Shown one piece after another: positions 11,690 to 24,733 of a DNA stretch of 64,000 bases. The notes beneath the pieces are model-generated. The model ran no database searches, had not been told where the DNA came from, and saw only the letters and a list, made by a program, of their open reading frames with translations. Made by a program: the position numbers and the translations under genes. The stretch lies in contig OX457039.1 in assembly GCA_949752735.1 (NCBI GenBank), forward strand, positions 44,207,452-44,271,451, read 5' to 3'. Positions within the stretch are counted from its first letter, which is position 1. Each line of letters opens with the position of its first letter. Origin of the DNA: Lumbricus terrestris. Lineage: Eukaryota; Annelida; Clitellata; Crassiclitellata; Lumbricidae.

Positions 11690-12538
11690 TCACTCATAAT
11701 GTCTTCACCTCTCCTTCGCCTTCTTCCATGACTCTGATCCCCACCCACCCATCCACCCATCCATCCACTTCTTCCACCACCCTTTTTCCCTTCCCCCACC
11801 CACCCATCCAGCCACCCTCATCGTTCACTCGGACCGTCGGGCAAAGGACCGAAGGACAGTGCGAACAAATCTTTTCATTGTCCGATCGGAGGTCATCTTT
11901 ACGACCAATAAACCTGTCATGGTCGCCTCTCGTATGCAAATCGCTAACGATATGAGCGTCGCGTGAATAGAAGAGTCGTCGCCTCTCACGGAACCCCCTA
12001 CGTCACCTGCGAATTTCGTCCCCAACACCCGCCTGGGCAGATACGCCCCCGCTCGTTCCCGGTGCAGTTTACGGCACCCCCGTTTTCCCTTCGTCCCCGA
12101 TCTCGTAATCGCGGGGGGTCGGCCTGAATCGGTTGATCTTTAATTACCCTGCCCGGAGTACTCGCCGAAGACGACGGTGGTAATTTACCATTTGACACTG
12201 GGCCGATGTGTGACCGAGAGCCAAGGGTGTTTGATGGAGCCAAGCCACCTTCCGTGGTCTGCCCTCCCCTCCTCTATTCTTCCCCAGCCCCTCGGTCGGT
12301 GCATGCCAACGGCACCCTGGCAGGGTGTCGTGACGAAGAGAGGGAGGAGATACGACACGAATGTTGGGTTCGGATGGGTGGACTGTGGAGTCGGACTGAG
12401 ATAAAAACCCTAAGTGGCTGATTGACTTTGCGGGTTGGAAGTCAAGCATATTGGTGATGACGTTGACCAGGTCGCGATGCGCAGACGTGCAGCGACAACC
12501 CCCCCCCCACACACACACACGCACGCACACACGCACAC

Positions 12539-12570
<32 letters not shown>

Positions 12571-13300
12571 GTAATGCAAGTACGTGAAATGTGTTGGAAG
12601 TTCAAATGTCTTCAGCTTTGAAGCTTCTAGCTTTTGTCTTAACCGCTTGGTCACCAAGCACCCCCACCCCTACCACAGCTTATTGACCTATCTAAACGCA
12701 TTGGAAACCCTGCAGACTGTGCAGAGGTTAAGTCACGGTGTTTCAAACTCAAGTCTCGAATACTTAGATCTATCCTTCCGATTCGTGTTTTCAATCTACA
12801 GAGGCCGCCAGAAGCAGAAAACGTGTGCATAATATTTATAGGAGTTCGTTGATAGGACGTCTATAAACGCAAAAGATCTTAATAGCCGGATCGTGGCTTT
12901 TCATCTCCTCAGCTCGAACTGCACATGCTAGCGTTGTGTCGGAAGCATGGCGTTTCCATGGTTACAGCCATAGAGCCGCTGCCTCTGCCGCCGCAATATC
13001 TCAGGTAGCAGACCGAACTATCGACGTTCGTGCACGTTATCTGTGTTCTGAGGAGCAATTAAAGAACGCGTTCTCGCGCTCCTCGCTATATACGGAGATG
13101 GCGCACGTGGTATTTATGGCGGTCAGAAGTGAGGTGGTGGGGGATGATGCGAAGAAAGGTGAAGGGATCGTTGGTATATTGTCGTCCATCTGAGTATTGT
13201 GGTATACGTTTGCAACGAAATGTGCCTCAGACCGCTTGTACACCGTGCATGTTCCGATGAACACCAGTTTACAACCCTCCACTCTAGGCCCAGCGCCCGT
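11690..13300. other. CpG-rich block upstream of Hox3, no gene
   Basis: Two GC-richer unshared parts (about 11900-12430 and 12900-13190) flank an (AC)n tract at 12508-12572. They contain homeodomain-like TTTAATTACC at about 12139 and a partly X-box-like GTTTCCATGGTTAC at 12952-12965. No ORF resembles a protein family. Could be promoter or enhancer DNA of Hox3. Confidence 0.35.
12508..12572. repeat. (AC)n microsatellite
   Basis: AC-rich dinucleotide tract with some GCAC interruptions. Confidence 0.95.
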
Positions 13301-13780
13301 ATGAAACCCTTCCGTATATATATATATACGCAGACTACATATTATATAGATCTATATATATAAATTCGGCTGCTGTTCGCACTCTGAGAGTGGCAGTCCC
13401 AAGCCTGGATAAAAGAGGAGGGCGACACTAGTCATGCGTCTTTGAAATAGTAGTGTCGTCGTTAAACAGCAACAAGCAAAACTGCAAAACCCTAGTCTGC
13501 ATGCATGCATGCAGACTATAGGGTTGCCCACAGAAAGGCTATATATATATATATATATATATATGGCAGATCGTATCGCGTATACGTGAGAACAAAAGGC
13601 GTCTCTTCAGTAGGCCTATAGGCCTTATACTATAGCTATTCAGAGGCGGTCTCAGAGTGAGAGCCCGAGGAAATCAGACAACCTTCAACGTAGCGATCGA
13701 TAGGATGAGGATGACACCCCGACTATAGGGATGAAGAGAGGGAATTCATTCCACATAGAAGGGCCCATCACAACACCATG

Positions 13781-14500
13781 CATGAGTTCTCAACCGGTGT
13801 GTCGCGACACACTGGTGTGTCGCGAATAGACCGGCGGTGTGTCGCGTAAAACTGGTGTGTCGCTGGTGTGTCGCGAAGAATTGGTGTTACCCCTCTAAAC
13901 GTCAAATAATTATTGTCACTGAAAACTTTAAAAGCAGGCCTAGGCTACAGGAAATTTTTTAGGTAAAACATTTGGTGTCTTTTGAACCTCAGCCTACACC
14001 TACGTTAATTGTTTGACTTTGAATACGCAATTAAACAGGTTGAGAGGACACATTTCCGCGTAATTCACAAAATTTCCGTTTTTTATATAAAAAAATCCCC
14101 CATTTTCGAATATTACAGCATTGGGCAAAAGTTTATATAGTTGGTGCCATCGCTAACGTGTTATGTTGTAAGCTAAGACTAAGAGGGCAGATTTTCGCGT
14201 CATGCGCAAAATAGGCCTATTTCATTTAGGGATTGTGGGCCGCTTCAGATTGCGATGAAATGCAATAGATAAACAGAGTGCAAAGAATTTTATTGTCCAC
14301 ACTCGTCAAACTGCGGAAGTAATCAAGTCAGTGTAATGCAAGAACGACGGCTTATGCTGTGAGAATTCGCGACACAAATTCTTCGCGACACACCAATTCT
14401 TCGCGACACACCCGCGACACGCCAGTTTTACGCGACACATGCACCGCCGGTCTATTCGCGACACACCAGTGTGTCGCGACACACCGGTTGAGAACCCCTG
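13781..14500. mobile_element. hAT/Charlie-like element with GTGTGTCGCG arrays
   Basis: Left end TGAGTTCTCAACCGGTGTG and right end CACCGGTTGAGAACCCCTG are inverted; the right end reads CAGGGGTTCTCAACC, a typical Charlie-like hAT end. Each end carries an approximately 120-bp inverted array of GTGTGTCGCG words, so the element can fold on itself. The middle (about 13890-14340) is AT-rich and non-coding. No clear target duplication remains. Confidence 0.75.
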
Positions 14501-14525
14501 CTATAGGCTACACCAAGAGGTGCTA

Positions 14526-14614
14526 TTCATTCATTCATTCGTTCGTTCATTCATTCATTCATTCATTCATTCATCCATTCATTCGTTCGTTCATTCATTC
14601 ATTCATTCATTCAT
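14526..14614. repeat. (CATT)n microsatellite
   Basis: Tetranucleotide run with occasional CGTT units. Confidence 0.95.
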
Positions 14615-15289
14615 ATAGGCCATAACTATGTAGCTTACGGTAGGCCCTATAATGTGTGCACTGAGATAGGTACTTAATAACTACAATGACTATTATAGGG
14701 CCTACCGTATTTTATATGCTACATAATTAATCAAGTGGTGATGACTTATAAACAAATTCTCGATAATGGGGAGGGGTATGTCCGCTCCAAAAAACTCATC
14801 CCCTGCATGCTTATAGCGCCTCGCGCCTCGGCGATCGTCCTTCGGCTCCTCGTTGATCCCCCAAATCTAGGACCAAGAGACCGCCCATGGATGATGGCCT
14901 TATGAAAATAATATAGGCCTATAGTATACAAGCCCAAATTCAGTTCTTGATAGTTATTACGGTTCGTATACTCTATCTTTAAAAAAGCCAAAATCATACT
15001 CCAAAATTTCCAACGCGCTATACCTGTCTTCATGTGTATAGATAATTATATATATATTATATATATATATATTACACACAGAGATACATATAATTACATG
15101 AATGTTATATATATATATATGCATGAATGGAGTTTGAAATGCAATCGATTGAAGACGCGCAGGTGTTGAACACGGGTTACTCGTCTGCAGACCGTCATTC
15201 ATTAAGTTTCGCATGTATGACATATATGCAATGCATGCTTCTCAGACTATATATTTCTATAGGACAAGTATTTAAGCCACATCTATATG

Positions 15290-15292
<3 letters not shown>

Positions 15293-15321
<29 letters not shown>

Positions 15322-15413
15322 GGCAGGCAGGCAGACAGACAGGCAGACAAACAGACAGACAGACAGGCAGGCAGGCAGACAGACAGATAGGCGGACAGAC
15401 AGACAGACAGACA
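15293..15413. repeat. (GACA)n microsatellite
   Basis: GACA repeats with GGCA variants over about 120 bases. Confidence 0.95.
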
Positions 15414-15849
15414 TACTCCTTTAGCGCATCGTCGATCTACTTAATTCGCTCTTCAAACAGACTTTATCTTCTTGCTCCTTCTGTAATAAAATAGCTATGG
15501 CTGAGTCCCGGTCCTTCACCTTAACGGACCTCTCTCTAAAGTATACACTGTATAGTCCATCTATTATACTCGTTTCTCTCAAATTCTATCTGGTCATGCA
15601 CCTCCTTCTCATGATCCTTCTTTGCTTTCGCGAAACCAATTTCTCCCTTAGACTAATCGTGGCCTGCAATATGCATGCACCTCTGTGTGGTTCACCCTAT
15701 ACTATGGAGGGGGGGGGGCTATGGAAATGTCTCAATACAATACAACACAATGCAAAATACAAAGGGAAGCAGAGCTATCGTCTTCTAATGTCTCTTTCAG
15801 TAGTGGAAACCAATTATCTAAAACTGACATTCGACGATGACAGAGATTA

Positions 15850-16445
15850 AATTAAAGACCTCGTATACGTATACACTCTGGTGAAATGGACCAATTAGTG
15901 TACAGCCGATCAACCGCGAGCCATTCACCCTATATATAATACGAGTGGTCACAATTATTCGAAAGACATTAAATTACGATCGAGTGTAGTTTAATTGGTT
16001 TAGCTGAGAAATTAATTTCAATCTCGTGACGTAAGGGGCTCCAAATGAGGATTTCTATTGGCACCAAGCGCCCGGTCATAGCGGAGGCCATGGCCCCGTT
16101 AATGTGTGCCTTGATTGACGGGCGGGCGGACGGACGGTCTGACCGACGGACAGCAGCCGGGCTCCATCAGACGTCGGCCGTCGATGCAACGCCTAGCGCG
16201 GCCACAGACGATCGGCGCGCATCGGTGTTGGGCGGGAAGGCGGGTGTATCCGGACACGGGTCAGTGATGTCAGAGCCAATCGCCAGTTGTTGTAGGGCAT
16301 TAATCTCGGCTGCGTTGGCTGCGTCCAATGACTGCAGGACTACTGCGTGGAAAGTCGATTCGACGGCGTTGTCATGAGAGAGGTTCACTTGATGATGATG
16401 ATGACACGGAAACACGCTTTCTTTATGTTTTTGCTGTTGTTGCAG
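15850..16445 (+). promoter_or_regulatory. Candidate Hox3 upstream regulatory segment
   Basis: Unique, GC-rich sequence just 5' of Hox3 with homeodomain-like words (AATTACGAT, AATTGGTTTAG, AATTAATTTC near 15970-16020) and TGATTGACGG at about 16111, one base from the PBX-MEIS composite TGATTGACAG. Open frames of about 110 codons occur on both strands but show no domain; they reflect composition. Regulatory role is inferred from position and content. Confidence 0.35.
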
Positions 16446-16446
16446 G
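16444..16446 (+). promoter_or_regulatory. Possible 3' splice site of a Hox3 5'UTR exon
   Basis: A T-rich tract (TTTATGTTTTTGCTG...) ends in TTGCAG/GTC at 16445/16446. If used, Hox3 would have an upstream non-coding exon and the (AG)n tract would lie in the 5'UTR. Another weaker candidate is CTTCTTCAG/GTC at 16750. Confidence 0.3.
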
Positions 16447-16527
16447 TCAAAAAGTATCGTGTTGTAAACATACACGTGGTCTTTCTTCGCTCAACCCTGA
16501 CCATCTAAAGGGGAGGACCCGACGGTG

Positions 16528-16666
<139 letters not shown>

Positions 16667-16703
16667 AGGTAGAGAGAGGTAGAGGGGTGGGAAGAGGGTG
16701 CTG

Positions 16704-17361
16704 ATGGCAGGACAGGGAATGAATCTCCTGACGGATCCTCGTCTTCTTCAGGTCATCCCCTGCAGCAGCGACCAGGAAGCGATGCAGAAGTACTACTGGG
16801 AGTTCAGCCGGAGTCGATCCCTCGGAGGAGGAGGAGAGCCTGGAGGAGGTGGAAGCGGAGGGGGCGGCATCGGTCCTTCCTCCTCCTCATCATCATCGGC
16901 GCAACCTCTGACCGACTCACGGGGTCTCCCCTACGACCCTCAACCCCTTCGCGGATACGGACCGATGGTAATGGACAACGGGGGTAGCGATGGCGGCGGA
17001 GCTCTGCAGGTACAGGGGGGATATCTGTTGCCGAGTACTCCCGGATTACAGGGACCTTTCCTACCCTCGGACAGCAGCTACCCGAGAGGGGCGGGAAGTG
17101 GAGGTGGTCTTAGGGTGTCAGCGTGTGGTATGATGACGTCACCGGATATGACGAACATTCACGGAAACGGATTAGGATTTGCAGGGGGATTGTCCCTGTG
17201 CGGCAACAATCCAACGACTGTCATACATCACCAGCCGTCAATGGAAGACAAGGCGCCCGCTCCATCCAACCATGACGTCATTCGGTGGATGAATGAAAGC
17301 GCAGCAGCAGCAGCCGCAGCCATGGACCACCAGAACAGCCTATCGCCTCACGATAATCCAG
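16704..17361 (+). CDS. Hox3: Hox3, coding exon 1
   Basis: Encodes the N-terminal 219 residues plus the first base of the next codon; donor G/GTTAG at 17361/17362. The first in-frame ATG is 16704 (MAGQGMNLL); a second ATG at 16782 starts MQKYYWEF, which resembles the MQK-Y start of Hox3 proteins in other animals, so either could be the true start. Gly-, Ser- and Pro-rich linker follows. VIRWMNES near residue 195 (Trp at 17286-17288) stands where Hox proteins carry the PBX-binding hexapeptide, core (Y/F)PWM; the Trp-Met pair is kept but the Pro is replaced by Arg. A seven-Ala run follows. Joins in phase to exon 2 at 29254. Total predicted protein 559 residues, longer than most Hox proteins. Confidence 0.88.
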
Positions 17362-17392
17362 GTTAGATTTTATTAGCAGTATCTATTTATCT

Positions 17393-17990
<598 letters not shown>

Positions 17991-18897
17991 TTTTAAAAAT
18001 TTTTACCCGAGGTAGGCTACATATGATCCCTCAGGTTTTTAAAAGCTATCCTATGATTACAATTCTGGAACTACCGAGTCTCGTCCGCACCGAAGTCCAC
18101 AAATGTGCCTATGAAGGCCACGGCATTAAAACGTTGGGTGCAAATGGAAAAGCGTTGGAAAAGGTGGTTTGTCTCGAGTGGGTCACCAGAAATTGCTGTT
18201 ATACGGCGGCCCACCTCGGCGATAAAATCAAGGCCTGACTGATTGATTATTATTATTACTATCATTATTATTGTTATTATAATATCAGTATTAATATTTT
18301 CATTATTATTAGTATAGCAGCACTGTCTATGCGCTATAACAATTCGGTGATTGTATTATGCACAGTATGCAAAAATGAGAATATACTATGCTAAACTAAC
18401 TACAAGAAAGACCCAATTAGTCCTATCAATTTATTGAATCCGTATTGCATCCAATCACTGTATACACTATATATATAGTTTGGCTGCCTATTGCAACCAA
18501 AACCGCGTTAATTGTAGCTGTCTTGTATTTTTTTTCACGCTATCAGTTTCAAATCTCTCCGACGAATAACCCTATACTTTGGTCTTCCGCTCGATAAGAT
18601 TTTATTCCGTTTCTTTTGTATCTGTTTAATAGATCAGTGACTGCCAAATTCCGGTTTCGCAATTATGTTCACAATTAGGCCTATGAAAAACACATAAAAA
18701 ACCTGGATCGAAATCTATAGGCGCAGAGGATATACTTGTCAATATTTCCCATTTATGTTTTCTTACCAAAATTCATAAGAGACTTTATTTCCTGTGCATC
18801 GAGCAAGCAATTCACGTCTTCATTGATCAATCTATACCTTCCGCTTCTGGCCCGTTTTCTTTGTTTTTGACATGACATATATAGCCATAGGCCACGA

Positions 18898-19189
18898 CAG
18901 TTGCGTATAGCCAGGAATTTATGATGGGGGTTTGGGGTTTTATGGCTTGGCCGGATGCCCTTTCTGACACCAGTAAATAGAAATGGAATAAAGTAACAAA
19001 GGGAATAAAATAAGAAAAACAATTGTTACTACGCTATATAAATGTTCAATTACTATTACTATTACTATTACAATTAAGCAATTGTTTTGTTTTTCTTATT
19101 TAAGTGGATAAATAACCTTTAAACAAACTTTTCTAGGCCAATGGGGGGAGGAGGTTTAACCACGAAACCTCCAATTGTCTACGCCACTG
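18898..19189 (-). mobile_element. hAT-like MITE, CAGTGGC family, copy 2
   Basis: Ends CAGTTGCGTATAGCCAGG and CAATTGTCTACGCCACTG, flanked by a perfect 8-bp duplication GGCCACGA (18890-18897 and 19190-19197). Internal sequence matches the 1943-2208 copy in inverted orientation. Confidence 0.9.
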
Positions 19190-19446
19190 GGCCACGACAT
19201 ACTGCTCCGAGCCCCCGACATTTGCAGGTATACCCTGCATGTGCCATCGCTATGTAGTCTAATATTCATCTCATTTGGTTTAAATCGTGTGTACCTCTCA
19301 GATGCTGACTGCAGATTCCATGGTGTTCAGGGTTACACATGTTCTCGGACCGATCCTGTCTGTCCTTTGTACTGCTGACAATGACATTCATAATAAAATA
19401 GCCTATACATGTCAAACACGTTACGTTTTATAACCTCTATCAGCAG

Positions 19447-19850
19447 TGCTTAATATATAGACGCCTCTGGGGGAGTTCCCCCAGGAATTACATTTCCTCT
19501 CCAGAATATATCTTGATGTGTTCACATGTGTTTATGTGCCATTTCTTCCCCCCAGAAAAAGATTCATGTAGGAAAAATGTATCTAAAAATGATTAGTCTA
19601 TCAGATAATATAAAATACGGAAATTGTTATGTTTTTCCCAAAATCAGGGAGAAAGCCTAAAAAGTGATAAGATATTAAAATAGGCATATACCGGAGTTTT
19701 TATTTTCTTATACAATTTTGGACAAACACTAAAACAAAGTCATCAGAAAAATATTCGATCAGAGGGTGTGGTCGGTGTCTGGGTTCAGTGGTTGCCGTCC
19801 GCCCACAATGGCCGTTTTCTCGCCCCCCCCCAGAAACCTAGTTTTAACAT
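19447..19850 (+). mobile_element. MITE-like fragment related to 5088-5605
   Basis: Starts CAGTGCTTAATATATAGACG and ends near CCCCCAGAAACCTAG, in the same order of blocks as the 5088-5605 copy. Confidence 0.5.
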
Positions 19851-20211
19851 TTCTCTATAAGGAGGATGCTCACTGAGCATTGCTCATAGCATTTTACATG
19901 GTTTGCCTTCTGACCAATTCTCTTTGATATGCGTCGTTGATGCTCTTGCCATACGTATACATGATTGACATTCTTGTATGTCGACAAACCGAGTTTGTCT
20001 CAATTATTGTCACTTATAACGTTCCGTCATTTGCTTCCTGTTCGCGCTCGAGACTTAACTGCATGGTTGTAAGTTGTCACCATTGACACGTTGACACCTT
20101 TCGGATACTTCCTTTACTGAGCACGTTTCGAATATGACTCGCTCCTGCTTTTTCATTTTAGAGTCTTTAGACCATCAAGCTATTATCCACCTTTGTCTTT
20201 ACTACCATTGT

Positions 20212-21089
20212 GCATTATGAATATTTCAACTTCATCTCCCGATAACTTCGGTTTTCAGCAAGTCTGTTATGGTGTTCTTTGGGGTTTCGACGCTTGATAG
20301 TTCCCAATTTTGGTCTTCAGTGACCCTGGAGTAAAAATTAATGAAACCTGTTATCGCGACGTTCTGCTGTCACAACATCTTCTACCTGTAATCAGAAATC
20401 TAGCCCCAGAAGGCTGCTTTGTTTTTCAACAGGACAGGGCCCCAGCCCACAGAGCCAAGAAAACCATTGAAATGCTGACAAGAGAGACGCCAGACTTAAT
20501 TTCGCCCACATTATGACCTCCGAACAGCCCAGATTTGAATACTGTCGACCACAAAGTGTGGAGCTTGATGCAAGACCGAGTCCACCAGACAACAAACCAT
20601 GATATAAACGATCTGAAGCAACGCTTTTTGTTGGAAGTGTGAGATGGCCTGGACCAGAGGATAATCGACGGTGATGTTGCCCAATGGCGCCAGTGCCTCC
20701 AGGCTTGTGTGTAAGCAGGAGGAGGACATTTTGAACAGCTTATTTAATTAAATAATTAAACAATACTGCTGGAATCATATTGTTAGTTTAATTCTCTACA
20801 TATCTGGAAAATTTTAGTATGATTAGGCCTAATCATCAGGCAATAGAGATATAAGAAAATCAGTTTCTTACAATTTATTGAATCTGACAGAAAAATGCTT
20901 GTAAACTGAAATTTCGGCATATGAAGTTGAAAGATTCATATCTATTTATCCGTTCAACTTCATCTCATGAAATTTTGGAATAATATTCTTGGTCCAGTTC
21001 TCTAAATATTTGAATTTTCTTAGCGTGATATGTTATCAGCATTGGAGATATTTGAAAAACATTTTGACTTACTTTTTTTAATCACGGTG
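20212..21089 (+). pseudogene. Tc1/mariner element with broken transposase, copy A
   Basis: Right end ACTTTTTTTAATCACGGTG followed by TA matches the ends of the complete copy at 50808-52025; the left end is missing. Positions 20310-20750 read a transposase catalytic part: GCFVFQQDRAPAHRAKKT (second catalytic Asp) and PPNSPDLNTVDHKVW (third acidic region, DDxD type), then a C-terminal GGGHFEQLI. At least three in-frame stops show it is dead. It sits in the Hox3 intron on the same strand. Confidence 0.85.
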
Positions 21090-21196
21090 TATAATATAGG
21101 ATACTGATCGGTCAAACATAGCTAATATAAAATTCGATGACTATGTATAGCCCATGTTATACCTCATCACAGACGGTACAACTGTTACAACACAGC

Positions 21197-21350
21197 CATA
21201 GGTGCGTGCATGCAATCAGGTCCTAAAAGTTGGGAGGGACCAAATGAATCACGTCCTAAAAGTTGGGGAACCATAATAATAAAGTTAGGGGACCACTCTA
21301 AAGTTTGGGGGGACGCGTCCCGTGGGACCCATAGGGTGGTTGCACCCATG
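21197..21350. mobile_element. hAT-like MITE (CATAGGTGCGTGC ends)
   Basis: Ends CATAGGTGCGTGCATGC and GTGGTTGCACCCATG are imperfect inverted repeats. Perfect 8-bp duplication AACACAGC on both sides (21189-21196 and 21351-21358). Only 154 bp long; inside, CTAAAAGTTGGG-like words repeat. Confidence 0.85.
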
Positions 21351-21945
21351 AACACAGCATGCATGACTTTCTTTCTGGAATAGCACATAGGCCTAAGGTC
21401 TGCTCATAAACAGGGCTTTTTAGTGTGCATTTACTTATTTATTTACATACTTACTTGCTTACTTACTTACTTATTCCCCGCAGGATATTCTTGAAATCTC
21501 TAAGACTCGTTCAACACAACAACAGTGGCACAGATTATTGTAGTCATGATTAAACCACGTGATTGTGGCAGACGACAGTATTCAGCGTGTTGCTCTGCTG
21601 TCTGAAATTACAAATATATGTCTATTTAAGATTACTTCGTTTTAGCAAAGGAGGTTTTACAATTGATACAAAAGTTTCAAGGGCCAATCCATCCTCCTCC
21701 GCTGAAATCTGGGAACGAACGAAAAATAGAAATTATATATCTGTTTCAATTCGTTCATAGCCTATATATAGGTCTATTCTTCTCCAGACATTTAAAAATG
21801 CATATAATAGGCAAATGGATTACTAAATAATGCATTTCCTGTTCAAGGACCTATATACATTCAAAGAGAGCGTTCAACTCTCATCGCTTTTCTAGATATA
21901 ATTATTGTCTTAGACCGACATGAATCTTCTCTCTGTCGCTCAGTC

Positions 21946-22090
21946 TGTCTGTCTGTCTGTCTGTCTCTCTGTGTCTACTCTCTCTGTCTCTATCTGTCTG
22001 TCTGTCTCTGTTTGTCCTTTTATCTGTCTGTCTGTCTGTCTGTCAGACAGACATATAAAAAGACAAACAGAGACAGACAGACAGCTAGTC
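21946..22090. repeat. (CTGT)n followed by inverted (GACA)n
   Basis: A CTGT run is followed directly by its complement (GTCTGTCAGACAGAC junction near 22042), so the segment is a perfect-arm hairpin candidate. Confidence 0.85.
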
Positions 22091-22160
22091 TCCTCTTTCT
22101 GCCTGTCTTGTCTGCCTCTCTGTCTATCTCGAACATATATGTGATAGATTATATATATAT

Positions 22161-23281
22161 ACAGGGTGCGCCAAAAAAAAGTAATCCCCTACGGTTTTTC
22201 GCCCATATCTTGGCCAAACATACGAATTTTTAGATGAAACTTTACAGTCTTAAAGGCAATTCATATCTACGTACAATGGTCAAATTACAAAGACATATTT
22301 CAAACAGAACAAAAGTTATACCACTTTTAGCGAGGCCACCCACCGTTTTTTGACGATTCAAAAACGAAACGCAACAAAAAATAGGTTTTTTGCCAATGTC
22401 ATGGCCAGACGTAAGAATTTCGAAATGAAATTTTACAGGTTTATTGACAATTCATATTTACACATGATGGCCAGATTTCATCCAAATATTTCAAACAGAG
22501 CAAAAGTTATACCACGTTTAGTGAGGCCACCCACTGTTTTTGACGATTCAAAAACGAAACGCAACAAAAAGCAGCAAGAACACGATTTTATTAAGTCTCA
22601 TCTTAAATAGCTGTTGTCAAATGAACTTGGCAGTGCTTCCCAACTTGTGTTCAGTGTGCCCACCACCCGTGCCAAAACTTCTGTTGAGTCTCTTTGCAAA
22701 GTTCTTGATGGACCTGTTGATTAATCTGACAGACTTCTTATTTACCAATTTGATTGTCATCTTGCTATGTGACTTCTCAGTGACTGGCAATATCATAGGC
22801 TATCTGATAAAAATTATTTGAGATGAGACTAAATAAAATCGTGTTTTTGCTACTTTTTGCTGCGTTACGTCTTTGAATCGTCAAAAATCGGTGGGTGGCC
22901 TCCTTAAAAGTGCCATAACTTTTATTCTGTTTCAAATATTTTGCTGAAATCTGGCCATCATGTGCAGATATGCATTGTCTTTAAGCCTGTAAAATTTCAT
23001 ATCAAAATTCTTACTTCCGGCCAAGATATAGGCCAGAATAATTAAATTGGTTTTTTGTTACTTTTTGTTGCGTCGCGTTTTTGAATCGTCAAAAAACGGT
23101 GGGTGGCCTCACTAAAAGTGATATAACTTTTGTTCTGTTTGAAATATATTTTTTAAATTTTACCATTGTACGTAGAAATGAATTGCCTTTAAGGCTGTAA
23201 AGTTTCATTTAAAAATTCGTATTTTTGGCCAAGATATGGGCTAAACACCGTAGGGGATTACTTTTTTTTGGCGCACCCTGT
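22161..23281. mobile_element. Tc1/mariner-type element with mirrored internal blocks
   Basis: Ends ACAGGGTGCGCCAAAAAAAA and TTTTTTTTGGCGCACCCTGT are inverted and sit next to TA-rich flanks, the usual Tc1/mariner target. The inverted similarity extends about 200 bases inward. A block containing GGTGGGTGGCCTC and TTTTGACGATTCAAAAACG is repeated several times in both orientations. The centre, read on the - strand at about 22760-22620, keeps a degraded transposase C-terminus (NFAKRLNRSFGTGGGHTEHK). Not autonomous. Confidence 0.85.
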
Positions 23282-23756
23282 AGATATGTACATGTGCGAC
23301 CAGTTCATGTATATACACATGTTTGAACATGTATATTAATCACACGTACGTTTACACTATATACACCATATATACACTATATATACACTATATATATATA
23401 CCATATATATATATATGCATGGTCTGGTTGTTAATTATGTGTGCGTGTGTGAGGTGTAATCGAAGACAGGCGTCATCCGCGTTGTCTGTTGATACGAAGC
23501 AATTTCAGACTCGGATTTATTACGAAGGCCGACATCAAAATCGACAGACGCAAACATAAAAGACGTTTAAAAACTCGCTGTAATAAATGTGTACGGATAT
23601 CGGCGAACAAAAAAACCAATCAATTGTCAACTCTTAGTCAAGTGGAGCGTGCATAAGCCGAGGCCGTACATACACGTGGTGGTGATATATTTATCGCCTC
23701 AGCCGTTTGTGCGCTGCTGTGTGGACAGATGATCGTGTGTGGCTCGCTATGTATTG

Positions 23757-23788
<32 letters not shown>

Positions 23789-24671
23789 TGTATATATACC
23801 TGCAAGGTGGGCAAAAACCGTCAGTCTGTCATGCATACGTATTGTATATCGCCGAGGTGAGAAAGACGAGTAAAATCGATGGATTGGTATACGGTATACG
23901 ATATAATGCATCACAAAAGCAACGCAGAGCAACGGCATACAATACAATAAGCCTATTATAATATAGTGACAAATTACAACAATACATTGTTAGGCAATAG
24001 CAGAAAACAATAGAGCTCAAAGCAAAACATAGATTATTCAATAGAAATGAATGGCAATTCTAATGAAATTCTACCATTTTTTTTTTATTTCACTGCAGTA
24101 GAAAATGAGACGTGCATGAAATTGATTGGATGAAACTAAAGCGAAAGAAATAATATCGAAGATCTGATGGGACATTGACCTAGTCATTTCCGATTATTTT
24201 ACCTTATAAATGTCATTATAGTGTAGTAAAACAAGATTTCAGAATGTCATCAATCATCGGTTTGCGATCCATGGCAGTTTAAAGAATTCCAATCAAATTG
24301 AAATAGAATATCACAGAGGTCATAAATTTTATTGGTTTATTATTATGCCGCTTATAATCGGTATATAGGACTAACGTTTGTTAGTTGTAATGAAGCATGC
24401 AATGTGTGTATATTACCGACATTGATATAGAGTTAAGTATAATGCGTAGCCAATTAGCCAAAAGAAAGGATTTTTTTAATTTCCAAAGATTTTGAGTGAA
24501 AAGTATAAATTGAAGGATCAAAAGCCATGGTAATGTAGCGAAACAAGACGTAAGAAGCAGGATTTTTAGTAAAAGCAGGCGTTGAGGTTGAGTGTGTCCA
24601 AAGAAATATACTTAACTCCAAGAACCTGCTCATGAAGTGTATATAGGCCTGTATACGCAGTTTGTCTTTCG

Positions 24672-24672
<1 letters not shown>

Positions 24673-24732
<60 letters not shown>
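24673..24732. repeat. (TA)n microsatellite
   Basis: Uninterrupted TA run of about 58 bases. Confidence 0.95.

Positions 24733-24733
<1 letters not shown>

Noticed and set aside
16045..16475. Open frames of about 100 codons on both strands before Hox3
   Set aside because: Overlap on opposite strands, no domain, high CpG; explained by composition of a regulatory-type region.
23271..23281. ACCCTGTAGAT, which resembles the start of the Hox-cluster microRNA mir-10
   Set aside because: It belongs to the transposon end; the rest of the mature sequence does not match and no hairpin is expected. No mir-10 was found in the window.
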